Positions 45,397 through 58,400 are shown, numbered from the stretch's first letter. The stretch: DNA of 64,000 nucleotides from Cylindrobasidium torrendii FP15055 ss-10 (GCA_000934385.1 KN880435.1:124001-188000), one strand, 5' to 3'. The notes: generated by a model not told the origin, from the letters alone. A program made the numbers and translations.

Positions 45397-47757
45397 ATGG
45401 ACAGCGACGGAGAGCACAATGACAACGCTGCCGCACCAAGCACCGGCGGAGGGTCGACTATTTCATCGCTCGCCCTCCTTGCCAGTGCGTTGCCTATCTC
45501 CTAGACATCTGCAGTGCTCACCGCCATCCCAGACCTCCTAGGCAATCCAAGCATTGGCCTGAGTCGCGCACAGATTAACATGCTTCTCTCCCATGGCGAC
45601 GACGACGATATTGAGTTTGTAGAGGACGAAGAGGACGATGAACAGTATCTACCCTGGAGCCGCAGAGGACACAGTCTCGTGCCGGGGGACACATTCTCGC
45701 CTGTGAAAGAACCTCAGGAAGCCGGCGTCAACCTCCTCAACAGTGGCGAATTTGGACGTGTTGGGTACAAAGAGGCTGCTCGAAATTCAGAGACACCTGA
45801 GCAAAGCATTACCAAGTTGATTCGGCAGCGCTACGAGGGCGTTGGTCGTCGAAGGTCCGCGCTATCGAGAGAGGAGCTCATGGGAGTGCGTGGTACATGC
45901 GATTCACTCGTCTGAAGACTGACAATCGACAGAACCTGGTTCCAAATTCCAATGGCACGGCAGTGGCCTCTTACGATGCAAACATTTACACTGCGAGATT
46001 CTCTCGAGGTACTGTTCAACGTCTTATACATCTACCCGCAATCTGATAACCTCACAGACTCGTCTTTGTATTACACATGTTCTCAAGGTGAGCTTCCTCA
46101 GGGAACATTGCATACCAATCTCACGCTCCTTCTCAGACTTTCGACTGTACATATTCGACGCGAGTATGCCGAGAGCGACATCATCTGCTTCGCGCCTTGA
46201 AGACCCATACATCAGCACGAATATGGCTGTCAAACGCCGAATCATGGGCCATCCCGGACAATGGACCATCACCGACGCCAACCTTTCCCCAGACAATCAG
46301 CGCATGGTCTACTCTTCGCTTGTCCGTCCTTCTGAGATTGCCTGGTTTAGCGTGCTCATCAGTTGCAGACGGGAACAGCGCATATAACGAGCACGACCCA
46401 AGACAACCCTCAACAAATTCCCATTCGTTTGAGCGACCGCTACAGAGGCCATGAAGATTACTATGGTGCAAGCATATATAGTTGTACTTTTTCTGCGGAC
46501 GGAAATGAGATAGTGGCAGGCGGTAACGGCTTATTATATGGTGGCTCATCCACTTTCCGTATCCTCCATAAATTCTGACTATTTTTCAGTCTACGACCTA
46601 TTGGCCGACCGGAGGAGTGTCAAAATCAATGCTCACGACGACGACGTCAACAGTTGTTGCTGGGCTGACACCTCCTCAGGCAATGTCTTGGTCAGCGCCT
46701 CAGATGATAGCTACTTGAAAGTCTGGTATGTGCTTCGAAGATTGCGCAGGGCAGTGCCGATGCTGACCTCTCCAAAAGGGATCGACGTTCATTAGGCCAA
46801 TCACCTAGACCTTCCGGGGTCTTGATGGGGCACACGGAGGGTATCACCTATGTGTCGGCCAAAGGAGACGGCCGCTACGTTATATCCAACGGCAAAGATC
46901 AGTCCGTACGTTTGTGGGATTTGAGGAACATGCGCTCCGCCAAAGACCACGACAATGTAAGGAATGAACACTATGGCTCGAGGAACTTCGACTATAGGTG
47001 AGTTCAAATATACATATTGTAGTCCAAGCACTCATTCGTAAGTAGGCGTCCGCCATACCGACGAGGAAAATATACCGACCACCCGCAAGACTGCAGCGTC
47101 ATGACTTACAGAGGACATGCCGTTCTTCGCACGCTTATCCGTTGTCACTTTTCGCCCGACGAAACCACAGGCAGCCAGTACGTGCACTCGTTAGAACATT
47201 GGGTAATGTCGCGCTTATCACTCTTCAGATACATCTATTCTGGCTCCGCCGATGGGAAGATACACGTGACTATGTTCCATAGTTTTACGTCAGCTATGGG
47301 TACTGATTATTGTGTAGATTTGGTCGTTAGATGGTACCCTCGTTCAGGTGCTAGACCGGTCGAAGTCTCTGCCGTTGGGGCAAGACGCCTCAGCCGCCGA
47401 GTATCCGCCTAACCAATCAAAGGGCAGAGCCAGCGTATGTGTACGAGATGTCTCTTGGAGTGGACAGGAGCCTGTGTTGATGAGGTTAGCCATCTTGTCG
47501 ACATGCATATGTGAAAACTCACTTTATACAGCGCGGGGTGGAACACTGGCAGGGGCAGTATACTGGCTCGCCATGAGTGGAAAAATCTCAGCAAACTTGG
47601 GCATAGCCTGGAGGACTGGGTCGCCAAAGACGCTGCAGAAAAATCAGAACGCGGCTCCACACCCGGTAGATTGTCGATGCCTGGAACATGGCAAGGCAAT
47701 CTTGACGACGAGGAAGAATGGATAGAGGAAGATGAGGAAGAGATTGAAGTGTGGTAA
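45397..47757 (+). CDS. DCAF11/WDR23-like WD40 protein (CUL4-DDB1 receptor)
   Basis: ATG 45397 starts MDSDGEHNDNAAAPSTGGGS. The first intron is best placed at 45485-45532 (48 nt); an acceptor at 45514 would leave only 30 nt. The N-terminal region has acidic DDDDIEFVEDEEDDEQYL. WD repeats follow: IYTARFS, YGASIYSCTFSADGNEIV, KINAHDDDVNSCCWAD, LMGHTEGITYVSAKGDGRY, SVRLWDLRNMRSAKDHDN and CHFSPDETTGSQYIYSG. The C-terminus is RHEWKN then a Glu-rich end (EEEWIEEDEEEIEVW). The order of repeats and the DLRNMR segment are those of DCAF11/LEC14B. The family serves as substrate receptor of CUL4-DDB1 ubiquitin ligases. Around ten exons; convergent with the next gene. Confidence 0.78.
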
Positions 47758-47949
47758 TGAGTCGTGGGCAGGTAGGTAGCTTGAGTTGTGTATGATATTT
47801 GGATTCTATGTACAACACCTGAACGTCTTATTTCATCAGTGATGAACGAACCGATTGTATGCTCTGCGCAAAACACAAAGCTGAATGAGCGCGCACGCGT
47901 CGTGTAATACAAGATATACACAAAAAACCGGTTCGGAACAAGTATACAT

Positions 47950-49133
47950 TTATACGAAGACAGCCTCCTCGATACCTTTCCAGAACTTAGCTGGTTCGTC
48001 AATATTCCACTAGTGTCAATTAGTGAGTCTGATGCCCAGAATGACTACAAACGTACCAGATGGTTAGCGCCCTCGAGCCACACAAATTTGTTGTCGCGCG
48101 TTGGAACACTCGGGTCGAGGGCTTTCCTCTCTCCTTCAAAGAACCCCCACATACAATACCAGTTGGTTTGTGTTCCAGTCAACCATGCGATGTCCACCTT
48201 GGGGAGGACGCGATCCTTTTCAGCTGCGTAAAGTGCCTTGGCCGTCTGCTTCTTGAGGACGGCCTGCATTGGAACGTACATCGGCATCTCCGTGCGCCCC
48301 AGTGCTTCGGCGTCGAAATAGCCTTCCATGGGTGCGCCTGTGGCGGGGTCGATGAGCTTGATTACAGTAGGTGGGGGTGCTCCAGGCGTGCCACGCTTGT
48401 ACGACCAGGCCATGCACTTGTCCGAGGGTTCGCGCAGCGCAAGGTTGGGATGCGCATAGTACGACGTGACCCAGAGGCCAAAGTTTTGTACAATGTCGTC
48501 TGGCGTCTTGTTGTCTGGATCCGTGAAAGGATTATAGCCCTCTGAGGGCTGTTCATCTAGTGTGCCCCAGGTGAGGTGCGGGGGTTCTGGAAGATGATCA
48601 GAAACCAACTCATGAGCAAGAAATGAGGAAGATGTACCCCATAGAATGAGCCTGCGCACGTAGGGTTCCATGATGCTAAGCGTCTCTTTCCCGACTGCGT
48701 CTGGCCAGGCGAAGGGTGCGAGTGTGGTGGCGGCGCCCATTGACCATCCGAGAACAGCGATGCCGCCCTTGGAAAAGTCGGCAGATGCCTTGGGGATATT
48801 CTTGTTTTCGATGAACCAACGGATGAAGCCCGCCATGTCCTTGGCGATGAGCTCCAGTGCGCCTTGCTCGCCGGCCGCTAAAGACTCGATTTCCTTGTCG
48901 GTGTAACGCGACGAGCCAGGATAGTGTCTGCGGTTGATGAGGACAAGACGGATGTTGGATCTCGCAGCATAAGGAAAGCCATTTGTGAAAGACTTGCTGC
49001 AAAAGCCACTTCCGTGGACGAATATGAGCGTTGTGTAATCCGTCGAGTTTGGCACTGCGCCAGAGTCGTTGTAGAAGATTTCAGTGCCGGATGCGTCAAT
49101 GGCGGCGGTCCCTTCGGTGGATGTGTTGGCCAT
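47950..49133 (-). CDS. Alpha/beta-hydrolase fold protein
   Basis: Two exons: a long first exon from ATG 49133 and a short last one reading WNIDEPAKFWKGIEEAVFV, joined across a 49-nt intron. Hallmarks are TTLIFVHGSGFCSKSF (oxyanion HG), the nucleophile elbow IAVLGWSMGAATTLAPF with Ser in G-W-S-M-G, and a late DIAWLTGTQTNWYCMWG segment with a final LEGANHLWNI histidine. About 378 residues. The family is broad (esterases, epoxide hydrolases, haloperoxidases), and the substrate cannot be read from sequence. No signal peptide, so probably cytosolic. Convergent with DCAF11. Confidence 0.82.
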
Positions 49134-50112
49134 GGCTGTGAAGGAAGAGTTGAATGAAGGGGAGTAAGTTTAAAATTTTCACGCATGCAGCGCGGTATTT
49201 GAACCAACCATGGTCGGAGTCTCATTCTCCGCGGTGTTATACATATAATCGAGCTCTGTCACAGGCCTCGCATTGTTGGGCTTGATCACAACAGCTGTGT
49301 ATCGCTGTCAAAACTTGGCAAGGGGAAAAGTTTCCATACCTTGGTGGGTCACAGTGCCCATCGCGCCCACTACTTGTCAAGTTGAAGCAGGAACACCACC
49401 TCCGCCTCTTAGATTTTTCCTTTTACAGGCCTGAGTATCGCCACAGAAAGGGAGAGATGTAAGGAGTTTATTTGGCCGCTCGTGGCCACCAGAAGATCAT
49501 AAAAGCTTATGTGAGTTCTCCTGTCCGAACTAGGAAAGTTTCGATAGAGCGACCCTGAGTTCGCATCCTCTCCTGGACCACCGAAACGGTGCCTCTTCAA
49601 AGCACGTCGAGATGCTCTCTTCGCGTTGCTACCAAGAGCGAGGATCGCCGGCGAGAAACTAAGAGCATTGCTACTTTTCCGCCGTATTTGACTTGCAAAT
49701 ATCCATCATATGTCAGTCAACAAAATAGCAGTCTCCGTAACTGGGCCTGCCAAAGTCGCTTTTAGCTAGCACGAGTTATTGAAACATTTCGTTGGGATCG
49801 GCCGCACCAGAGCCACACAATTGCAAGCTAACTTACTTTCACATCACAGTGCTGTCTGTGTTACTTGAAGAGCGTCGTGCTAGCTGTCACCGAGATGTCC
49901 GCGCGATCCGAGCTACTAGACGGCAAGTCGCGAGCAACAGCTTTGCCAAGTTCCGGTAGAAATGGAACGCAGTGAGTGACGGTCATCGTCAACTTGGCCA
50001 TCTACTCGCAGGCTCTGTCCGCATTTTACAGTCGCATTAATCGTTCCACCCTCAATCAGTAAACGTACACAATATTTTCCTATTTCTTTTATTTCACAGA
50101 GTACATCGCCTT
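49134..50112. other. Intergenic, no gene seen
   Basis: Almost 1 kb between the hydrolase start and the 3' end of the LTA4-hydrolase-like gene (both minus strand). Only short unconserved frames; presumably promoter and 3' UTR. Confidence 0.45.
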
Positions 50113-52519
50113 TCAAGCAAGCCCAATGTCCTACGCGCAACGTCAGCCAACACGTTTGACAGAAGGAGAAAGTCTCACCTTTTCAATCATCCTCCTCGCA
50201 ATAGGATGGAATCCCATCTTCGACCTCAAGAACGTCGTCTGCGCTAGCTCATGGTCCAACGTATACACCATCCTGAACATATCCCTGCAGAACTTCATCC
50301 GCCCGACAACAGCGCCAGTATCTGACCCCGAAACCCAGTTCACCGCGTGCACCGCAAACTTGTCCGATGCCGAGCTTTGCGCCTTCAGCGCGACACGGTA
50401 GAAGCGAGATCGCAGCTCCGCATTCAGCGTGCGCGAGTAGCCATACAACGAGCCGAGCTGGATGATGTGGTCTCCAGGAAGGGCGTCCAGAGCTGCTAGG
50501 CGCTCAAGGAAAACAGCTGCTCTCAATGTCAACTACACGAAGTATTTCGATTGAGGCAAGCACATACTGCTTTGTAGAGAGCTAAAGGATTCGATATCCT
50601 TTGCGCTGAAATCAAGGTCGGCCACTTCCTTTGTGCGAGCGGCATCCCAGCGGGAAGCGAGGTCGTACGCCTTCGTTGCAAGCGTGGTGTCGTATTTCAT
50701 CTCAACCGGTAGAGACAACCCTTCGCCAAAGAACCAAGCCTAGGATCATATGAGCAGCTGTACACCCCGAGATATGTAGCAACATACATCCCAGTCAACA
50801 CTGTCCAGCTTCTTGACCATTTCCGGGCCACCATTCTTCGCGTAGTATGCATAGAGATGGTCCTTCCATTGCCAGGTCGTAATGCTTTTGCCGATGAAAG
50901 TGCTCACATAGTCACGAATGTAGGGCAAGAATACATCGAGACCACCCAATGTGCGCTCTATAGCATTGTCAGCATTCCATTGGACTAACGAAAATGCTTG
51001 GACACACCAAGGTGAAGGATAAGGTTAGCGCCCTTCTCGTATGCGATCTATGCTACTCATGAGATGGTGGTTACTTCGAGTCGTGCAACTAACCGAGCTG
51101 TACGCATCGTCCGGGTCTTCGCCTTTCTCGAAAGTGATGACAAGTCGCTGATACTTGGGCTGCTTCTCGTACAGCTTCAGCGACTCGTTCAAAGCTGTCG
51201 AGCCAATGATGTACGAGAAGTCGCGGTCGGCAGGAGAGTGAATAAAGTGTAGGAGGACACGTTCAATGTATGTCGTCCAGCCCTCGTTTAACCAGAAATG
51301 GGTAGCATGGGCGTGGCTATATCCATGATCAGCTTCGAGTTATCGAAAAGACACAGAACACGTACGTCACGCCGTTCCCAAAGTAAGAGTGTGTGGCTTC
51401 ATGTGCGACGACATCGACTAGAGTACGGTCACCCGCAAGAAGCGTGGGCGTCAAGAAGGTCAAGCATGCGTTCTCCATGCCGCCGTATGGGAACGAAGGT
51501 GGCAACACCAGTAGATCATACACGCCAAACTTGTATGGGATGACGATGTCTTCCTCCTTCGCTAGGTAGCGGCAAGTGTCTTCGCTGAACTCCCAGAAGG
51601 CAGCGTCGATGGTCTCTGGCTCGGCCCAGACACCACTCGTCCAGTTGCGCCCAGCGGGGACTTCAAACGCGCGGTACACTACATTCCCAGATGCGATGGC
51701 TATCAGATACGATGGAATGGGGACAGGTTGGTGGTACACATAAGTCACAGCATCTTTGCCGACCGTCTTGCCGTCATGAGCCGGCCCGTCAGACGGAGGG
51801 GACTGACGGATGGCAGACATCAGGACGGGGAGAACAGACGTTACATGCGCAGTGTACTTGATCTTTACGGACGGTGTGTCTATTGCCAGGTCACCGAGAT
51901 ATTTGGAGGTGATAACGCGGTCAGATGCATACCTTGCACGGGAAGTAGGGTGCGCGCGTAGATCGGTTGGCACTGGCTAAAGAGATATGGGAATGTATTT
52001 CCTTTAGTTTGCCTGCACTTTGAGTCAATGAAATCCTTCGAACGGACATCGAGAACGTACTCTTTCTCGAGCCATTGTACCGCGATACAACCTTCAGTAG
52101 TCGCATAAGTTGCAGTGACAGAAAGATTATTTCCGGCCTTGAGCCCCTTCGGAACGGAGACCTTGAGGGCTGAACCCATCACTGGATGCTTTGCCGTGAC
52201 CTCGAACTACACGCATTGTCAGTTTGGAGAGACGCAAAGTTGGCGCTGCGGACATTCCTCCACTGATTGTCCATTTATTTCAACACGCTCAAAAGCCAAG
52301 TCCTGAGTGTCGAAGCTACGGTATATGAGCTATGCTGCATGCAGCACTTTAGCACACGCACATGACTTCCGTAACATCGTCCTTTACGACTATGAGGTCG
52401 TGTGTCGCTGTGCCAGTGATGATCTTTTTCGTCCAGTCAATGTTCCAAGTCAGAGATACATGCTCGCTGTAGATATCCAAATAATTGGACTGTGTCGTCG
52501 GGTCTGTTTCAATAGCCAT
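50113..52519 (-). CDS. M1-family leukotriene-A4-hydrolase-like aminopeptidase
   Basis: ATG 52519 opens MAIETDPTTQSNYLDIYSEH, as in LTA4H orthologues; an upstream in-frame ATG at 52567 is possible. About nine exons. Core motifs: FPYGGMENACLTFLTP (G-x-M-E-N substrate motif), VVAHEATHSYFGNGVT (HExxH zinc site) and HFWLNEGWTTYIERVLL (second zinc Glu). A C-terminal helical domain follows (LTLRAAVFLERLAALDAL), ending RRMIEKDIGLA after a last 48-nt intron and stopping at 50113. Expected activities are aminopeptidase and, in yeast, epoxide hydrolase; location cytosolic or nuclear. Length (about 620 residues) fits. Confidence 0.87.
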
Positions 52520-52771
52520 CGTGGTCAATGCACAAGCGCGTGTAGCTGATTGATGGATTGATGGCATCTGGCGATCAATCCAGCGTGTGTCCACTGTGGC
52601 ACATATCAGAGAAATTCCCATGAACAAGTTTCATGCCATACTGTTCGCGGAAAGGCATACCCGTGCGGTCAATTTTACCCCAGTACGGAACATACGTTAC
52701 CGCCCCAGTTCTGCCTGCACTATGCTAGAAGTCTTCCGTCTAATGTTGCTTCTCTTTCCCATTTCACTTCT

Positions 52772-53061
52772 ATGGCGTGGGAGAAACCCATTGTGCGTGG
52801 AGGGTAACATCAAGTAAGCAGCTCTCAATTGGACAATGAGAATGCCAAGGATTCAGGTTTCTCCGCTGCCTAATCTAATCGCCTACTAGTCCTTCTTCGC
52901 CGGCCATGATACAACAATCAAAATTCGAGCACGGAGCAGGACAGTGGACACAGGCTTGCCCACGGCCCTTCCCAGGACCGATGCCCGAGCATGACACGAA
53001 AAGTATTGACCCATGGTTCCCGATAGAGGCAGTGGATACTATTTACAAGTGCAGTGCGTAA
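52772..53061 (+). CDS. Possible small two-exon gene, unrecognised
   Basis: ATG 52772 in good context, exon 52772-52803, an 86-nt intron (GTAAC donor; CTAATC branch-like words and TACTAG acceptor at 52889), then exon 52890-53061. The product would be 67 residues beginning MAWEKPIVRGGPSSPAMIQQ and containing GQWTQACPRPFPGPMPEHD and DPWFPIEAVDTIYKCSA. A second donor (GTAAGC, 52815) would change only a few residues. The second exon looks coding: Trp/Pro-rich and stop-free. No domain was recognised. It starts about 250 bases from the divergent LTA4-hydrolase-like gene and is convergent with the next one. Confidence 0.38.
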
Positions 53062-53175
53062 GTACATACTAGTTGGTGGATGTTGTAAGTGCGACGACGA
53101 CGAGGGTACATATGAAAGCAAAATAAAATACACGACCTCCCAAATATCCCAAGCATGAAGAAGAGCAGACGGACT

Positions 53176-54861
53176 CTAAGAGCCATACGGCGGTGCAGAT
53201 GGTTGTGACACCTCAGCATGAGGTAGCTCATCATTCTCATCGTCGTTGCCGTCGTCGTCGTCGCCGTCCACAGCCGGTGGTGCCGAGGGCCTGAGTGCCT
53301 CTTCCTCCAGAGGCGGAGCGCTTGGTCCGTGCTCGAATGGAGGTGCAGATGGACCAAGCTCAGGCTCGACACCCTCGATATCCAGATGCAATGACGAGAA
53401 CGCATACTCGTATTCTGATTCCATTTTGCCCTTCGCCGAGACAGGATTGGGCGGTGCAGGGAGCTCTGAGTGCGATGACTCAGCCGGGGCATCCGCAAAA
53501 TCATCGAGCTCCTCGTCGTGCCACTCGGGGGCAGAAGACTCGGGAAGGTGAGATTGACCGGCGACAGGAGGACTGCTGGCAGCCAATACGAGACGTTCAA
53601 GCATAGCCTTGTCGTCCGTGGCTACATGAGCTGTTGAAGGCATATATACCGGTTCTGACGGTCCGCTTGATGATGAGCCTAGGGGATACGAAGGTGATAG
53701 AGACGAGGATGGCGGCGATAAATTGGACGGTGTCTCTGACGCTGAGGCTCGTGGATTTTCTGCGCCATGAGTGTGGTACGCGGGCGGTGAGGATGGCGGG
53801 ACAGAGGTTTCTCTTTGAGGAACGTCCTGGAAGTGTTCCGCTGCGGCGACGGGAGCTGTGCCGCCAGGAATATTGGTCGAGAGGGACTCGCTTGATGGCG
53901 AGCGCGAAATAGAAGGGGAACGGGACGCATAAGAAAGTTGGTCGTCATCGTCATCGTCTGATGGCCGGAGCGCAGTGTCGACTCCTGTGGGATCGTCCGG
54001 CGTTGAGGTCTGAGTATTCACTGTGGGTCGTCTACCACGCCGCTGTCGAGCACGGGCGTGAGCTTTCCAGCGAGCGGATGCACGGGCCCATATCTTCTTC
54101 TTCCGGCGCACGTCGCGGTCTGTCAACGCTTCCTCATCCTCTTCGGGGCTTTCCCGCCGTCGCCTGACTGCCCGCATTTCTACGTCTCCGTTTGCCCGCC
54201 GCTTCTTTCGAACTGTTTTTCTCCATAGTAGACAGCCAATGATGAGAAAGCATATCACGAATGCCAGCACCAGTGAAATGGTTACGATGAGTGAAGTCTT
54301 GGGTTCCTTCGCGCGCGGTTTCCATCCTATCGGGAGCGTGTCCAGCAGGTCGTCCTCCAGAGCGGGTACAGCAGTCGAAGTGGACGTCGCAATGGTGGTC
54401 GCAGAGGCATAGGTAGTAGCTGGAGTGGAAGATTCCGCCGACTCATCGTCACAGTGCTGTGCAGGCGGTCAGCTCGGGGACACTAGAGCGAAGTTGTCGG
54501 ACAGGCTCACATTACACACCGTAGATCCATATAACGTATACGTTCTGGCTTTTCGCCATTTTCCATCATCGCTCTGCTCGAATTTGACTGGTATTGCAAC
54601 TGATGTGCTCGCGGACGTTCGGCGTGTCATGGACTGCGTCGGCTCCTGGCGGGGTTTGACATCATTCGGCGGGGGATCATCCAACGGAGGGTATCCTGGA
54701 TAGAGAAACAGCAGCGGTGCAGGGCTTCCATCGACAACAGGGACGGTGGCAGCCACGGTCGCCAACAACGATAGTAGGGCTGATGATGGCGTTGCAGACT
54801 TTGGTGGTCGCTGACGGCGTCGTCCATATGGGGCACTTGACGGCCCGGCGCGGCCTGACAT
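53176..54861 (-). CDS. Single-pass membrane protein with PSAPP/PPAY-rich cytosolic tail
   Basis: Exons 54861-54511 and 54456-53176 give about 543 residues. ATG 54861 begins MSGRAGPSSAPYGRRRQRPP; a hydrophobic segment (ALLSLLATVAATVPVVDGSP) acts as signal or anchor. A Ser/Thr-rich ectodomain follows (ATTYASATTIATSTSTAV), then one membrane helix near residues 172-195 (SLIVTISLVLAFVICFLIIG) and a strongly basic juxtamembrane run (KTVRKKRRAN). The ~350-residue tail is disordered and Ser/Pro/Asp-rich. It carries PPAY (about residue 341) and four PSAPP motifs at about residues 486, 495, 507 and 536. PSAP and PPxY are the known docking motifs for ESCRT-I Vps23/TSG101 and for Rsp5/Nedd4 WW domains. 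Family is otherwise unrecognised. Confidence 0.68.
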
Positions 54862-55486
54862 CGGGACCAACAGGCAAAAATCTTGCCAAGGCTATCGAGG
54901 ATGGCTGCAGAGCCAAGAGCAAGAGCTAAGCCAAGGCGTCGTGAAGGTTGAGATCGAAAAGGCGTGTCAAGAGGTTATGAACCAGATTCGAAGCAACCAA
55001 AAATACGAATGTTCAAAATCGGAATCTGCCAGACCTATTTTTATCCGCCAAGGTATCAACCCCTTTTTCACGGATAACTTTCTGCGTGCAGCTGGAGGAG
55101 GACATCCTCAGCTCACCGTCCAATAATCACTGAGCCTCGAAATGATAGCAGCCAATTCCAACAACCTCTAGATGAAAAGAGTGATTATCGCTGCTTTTCG
55201 TTGACCCAGGCTCCCCAAAGGTACCTAACAATAGGCCCGTCAGCAGTCCAGAAATACGACGCCACCACAGGTCAACCGCCACCTTCCCGCTCAGCCGCGT
55301 CTCTGACAACAAACTGTCTTGCTTCCAATGATTCACTCAAGATTCACTTTTAGACACGGCGAAGCTGTGACCCCAGAACTCGCTTATGGAACGCTGATAT
55401 TCGGCGTGCGTCACCGTGGAAAAAGGGAATCGATAGAACAACACAAGAAATATACAAAGCAACGCAGGTGGGTAATAGCAATACAC
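54862..55486. other. Intergenic, no gene seen
   Basis: Between the membrane-protein start (54861) and the SIN3 stop (55487), both minus strand. Short unconserved frames only; a 73-codon frame ending at 55689 opens with GTG and overlaps SIN3 coding exons in antisense. Confidence 0.4.
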
Positions 55487-58400
55487 TCATAATAACCATT
55501 TACACCTTCTTCTGTCCTCTTGCCGTTGCTTTGCTTTCGCCAGGAGCGACGGATTCAACTCCCTCCTCCATAACAAGTCCTCCGTCCCCGCCTCGTATAC
55601 AATCTTATACGCAGGCAGCGCAATTCGCACACTCATCTGGCCATCCTCTTGCGCGGGGCCCTCGTCAGCCGCAGCTTGCCGATTCCTAAGAATGTAATCT
55701 CAGTATATCAAGAACAGACGATATCCAAATTCAGCGCACCGAGCCAAGAATACCCGCGGCGCGCGCCCATCGTCTCGTTGAACGCCCCACTCTGTCGGGG
55801 AGCGTAGGACATACGAATGTACGTATTCCCGCCACCGACGCTCTGTCGTTCGCGGCCGCGACACGCTGGGATCATCAGCACTCATGAGCTGCACCTTCAT
55901 GGCCCGCTCGCTCTGCACCTAAAATAAGCTGATTCAGTTTGCCGACATCATGAGTCTCAGTGAACGAACCCATTGAAGCCGATATAAATTGTCGTCTTGT
56001 CCAACATGCCTCTCAGCCTCTATCCTATATCGGATAACATCCTGGATAGAGACCGTCGGTGTGTGTTGCATGCTCTGCAACAGTGACCACAGCTCCTGGC
56101 ATTTGCTGTCCCCAACGATCGTTTGTACTTGCTTCACTAACGCAACAATCAGTTTATCAACCGTGAATAGTTGGTAGGCCTAGAAATGATCGCCAGTATG
56201 AGTCTTGCGTCCGCGTACATGTTCGTTGTAACTCACCTTGTTCCCAAAGAACCATCGCATGTGTTCTTCGAATACAATTCCGTCCAACTCGTTCGAAAAA
56301 AACTTTTCACATGCATCAAGAAGATACATGTAAACAATGTTCGTCCCATCCTTTGCGCGATCGTTCAGAATATCTACTGTCTGCCCAAGTAGCGTCGCAG
56401 GCCCATTTGGGTCATCAAGTCCAAGCTTGACGGCGACGGGGTTCGCAAGTAAATCCGCATGCTGTGTCTTCGCGAGTTGTTCACCGATTTCTTTGCACAT
56501 CTTCAACCTCGAGTACAATAACTTGTATACCGTCGCTTAGTATCGTCACTAATTTGCCTGGGGACAAACATACCTGGAGGAGGCGGATAAGGGTGTAGAA
56601 GGTTGTGTTCGTGAAGAAAGGTCTTTCAGACTCGGGCTCGTAAGCCACATTTTGCGCTGAAGAGCCCGTGGCGATGGTTTCCCGTATCCAAACGTCATCT
56701 TCAACTGACAGCGTATCTGCAGAGTCTGCGTGCATCGAGGAGGAGCGCATTGAACCCATCGGAGAGGCCGCACGAGATCCTGACATTGATCCATCTTTTG
56801 AATCCTTGGTTGCACGCTCCCGCGCAGTCTTTAATAGACGCTTGCGAAGGTCAAGCGCGGGAAATCCATTGGTATACACCGAGTGTGCTGACCGTCGCCC
56901 ACCACGCTCCTCGTGGTCGTCGTCTTGGTTTGCCTCAAAGGGTCCGCAGGCGTCGTTGAAATCGGTATGGTTGCAGAGGAAGAGGGTTGGCACGAAATTA
57001 CGAAGGAAACCTTCGATGCCTCGGCGTTCTGCGGGCCCATATTGTGTATGTGCGCGGTCGAGGAAAGAGAAGACCAACTTCAGGGAGTCATGGATGACCG
57101 CTATGTCAGAGAAGTCGTATTCGAGCTGGAACCCGATCGACCCGCGCGCGCAAGCTGGTATTGGATTCTTCTGCTCGTCATAGGCAGAGAGCTGCGTCTC
57201 CTTGAGCGCCTCGAGATCTCCCACGAAATGCTTTGCGGTGATGCACTTCTTGTCGTTGATCTTGAAGGCAACACCTTGATAATCCAATGACTTGTAGAAA
57301 TTCTTCGAGTCTACCTCGCGCCATGTCCTGCTCCATTCGCGCTGAGCCCGCCGCCACTCCTCGTCCTTGTTCTTTAGACGTGAGAGTACGATGGGGATGG
57401 TCATCGCAGGATATTCTTGTAGCGCTTTGATAACCTCCGCGGCGTTGTCCTTGTAGATCTTCTTCAATATTCGCTCATAGAGACATCGACCGGGGCCCCC
57501 CAGATCGGCCTTCAAACGAAAGGCTGTGCGCTCGTCGTGAGACATGTCTTCAATACGTGTGTAGAGCGGCTCTAGATGGTTGATAGTGGCAGAGAGTGCC
57601 TGCAGCTGTACATGATATTCGTGGCGCTCCTCCTCGCAGCGGTGCAGTGCTTCCTCGAAAGAGTTCTTCTTGTGGGTCTGGAAGCCGGAATCCTCTGAAG
57701 CCCAAGTAGGATGTGAGACCCAGACGTCGTTCAGCACAGAGCGGTGAAGCTCTGTTCGCCCCGAGCATGCCAGGTAAATTTCCTGTATCCGATAGTAAGC
57801 CCAGATCCTCAAAATGAACTGTCACGCACACTGTCGGGTAGCCTTCGATAACTAGGACTCAAGCCATCTTCCACAACGGTAGCCGCGAGCGCTTCGGGGG
57901 GACCAGTGCGAATACTACCCGGTGGGCCATCTTCTAGATTGTCCTGTTTCGTGTCCCAGCTCAAGAGTTCCTTGAACTCCGCCATCAAGTCCCCATCCCC
58001 GAGAAATGCTTTGCTGCGTTCGAGTAGCGTCTTGATATCGAGAATGTCTTTGCTGAACAGTGTCAACAGCTTCAAAAACTCTTCGTAAATCTCGCGCCCT
58101 TCCAGTGACCTCTTGGCGCGATCAAAAAACATGAGCTTATTGGGTGCGGCTGCTTCGGGTATCGGAGGCGGCGGGAGGTGGTGTACACGAGAGGATGATG
58201 TAGGCACTATGGCAGCGCTGACATTAGAATGCCCGTGGCCATGGGATGGAGGTGGTAGCGGAGGCGATGGAGGTGAGAATGGCGAAAAAGCGGGCGAGTC
58301 ACCGGGCTCTTTCCCATGGGCATGTTTGGGTTTCTTTGCTGCCTGGAGGTGTTGTGAGAGCTTGTAGCGAGTAGAGAATGGAGACGCACCCTGCTAGTGC

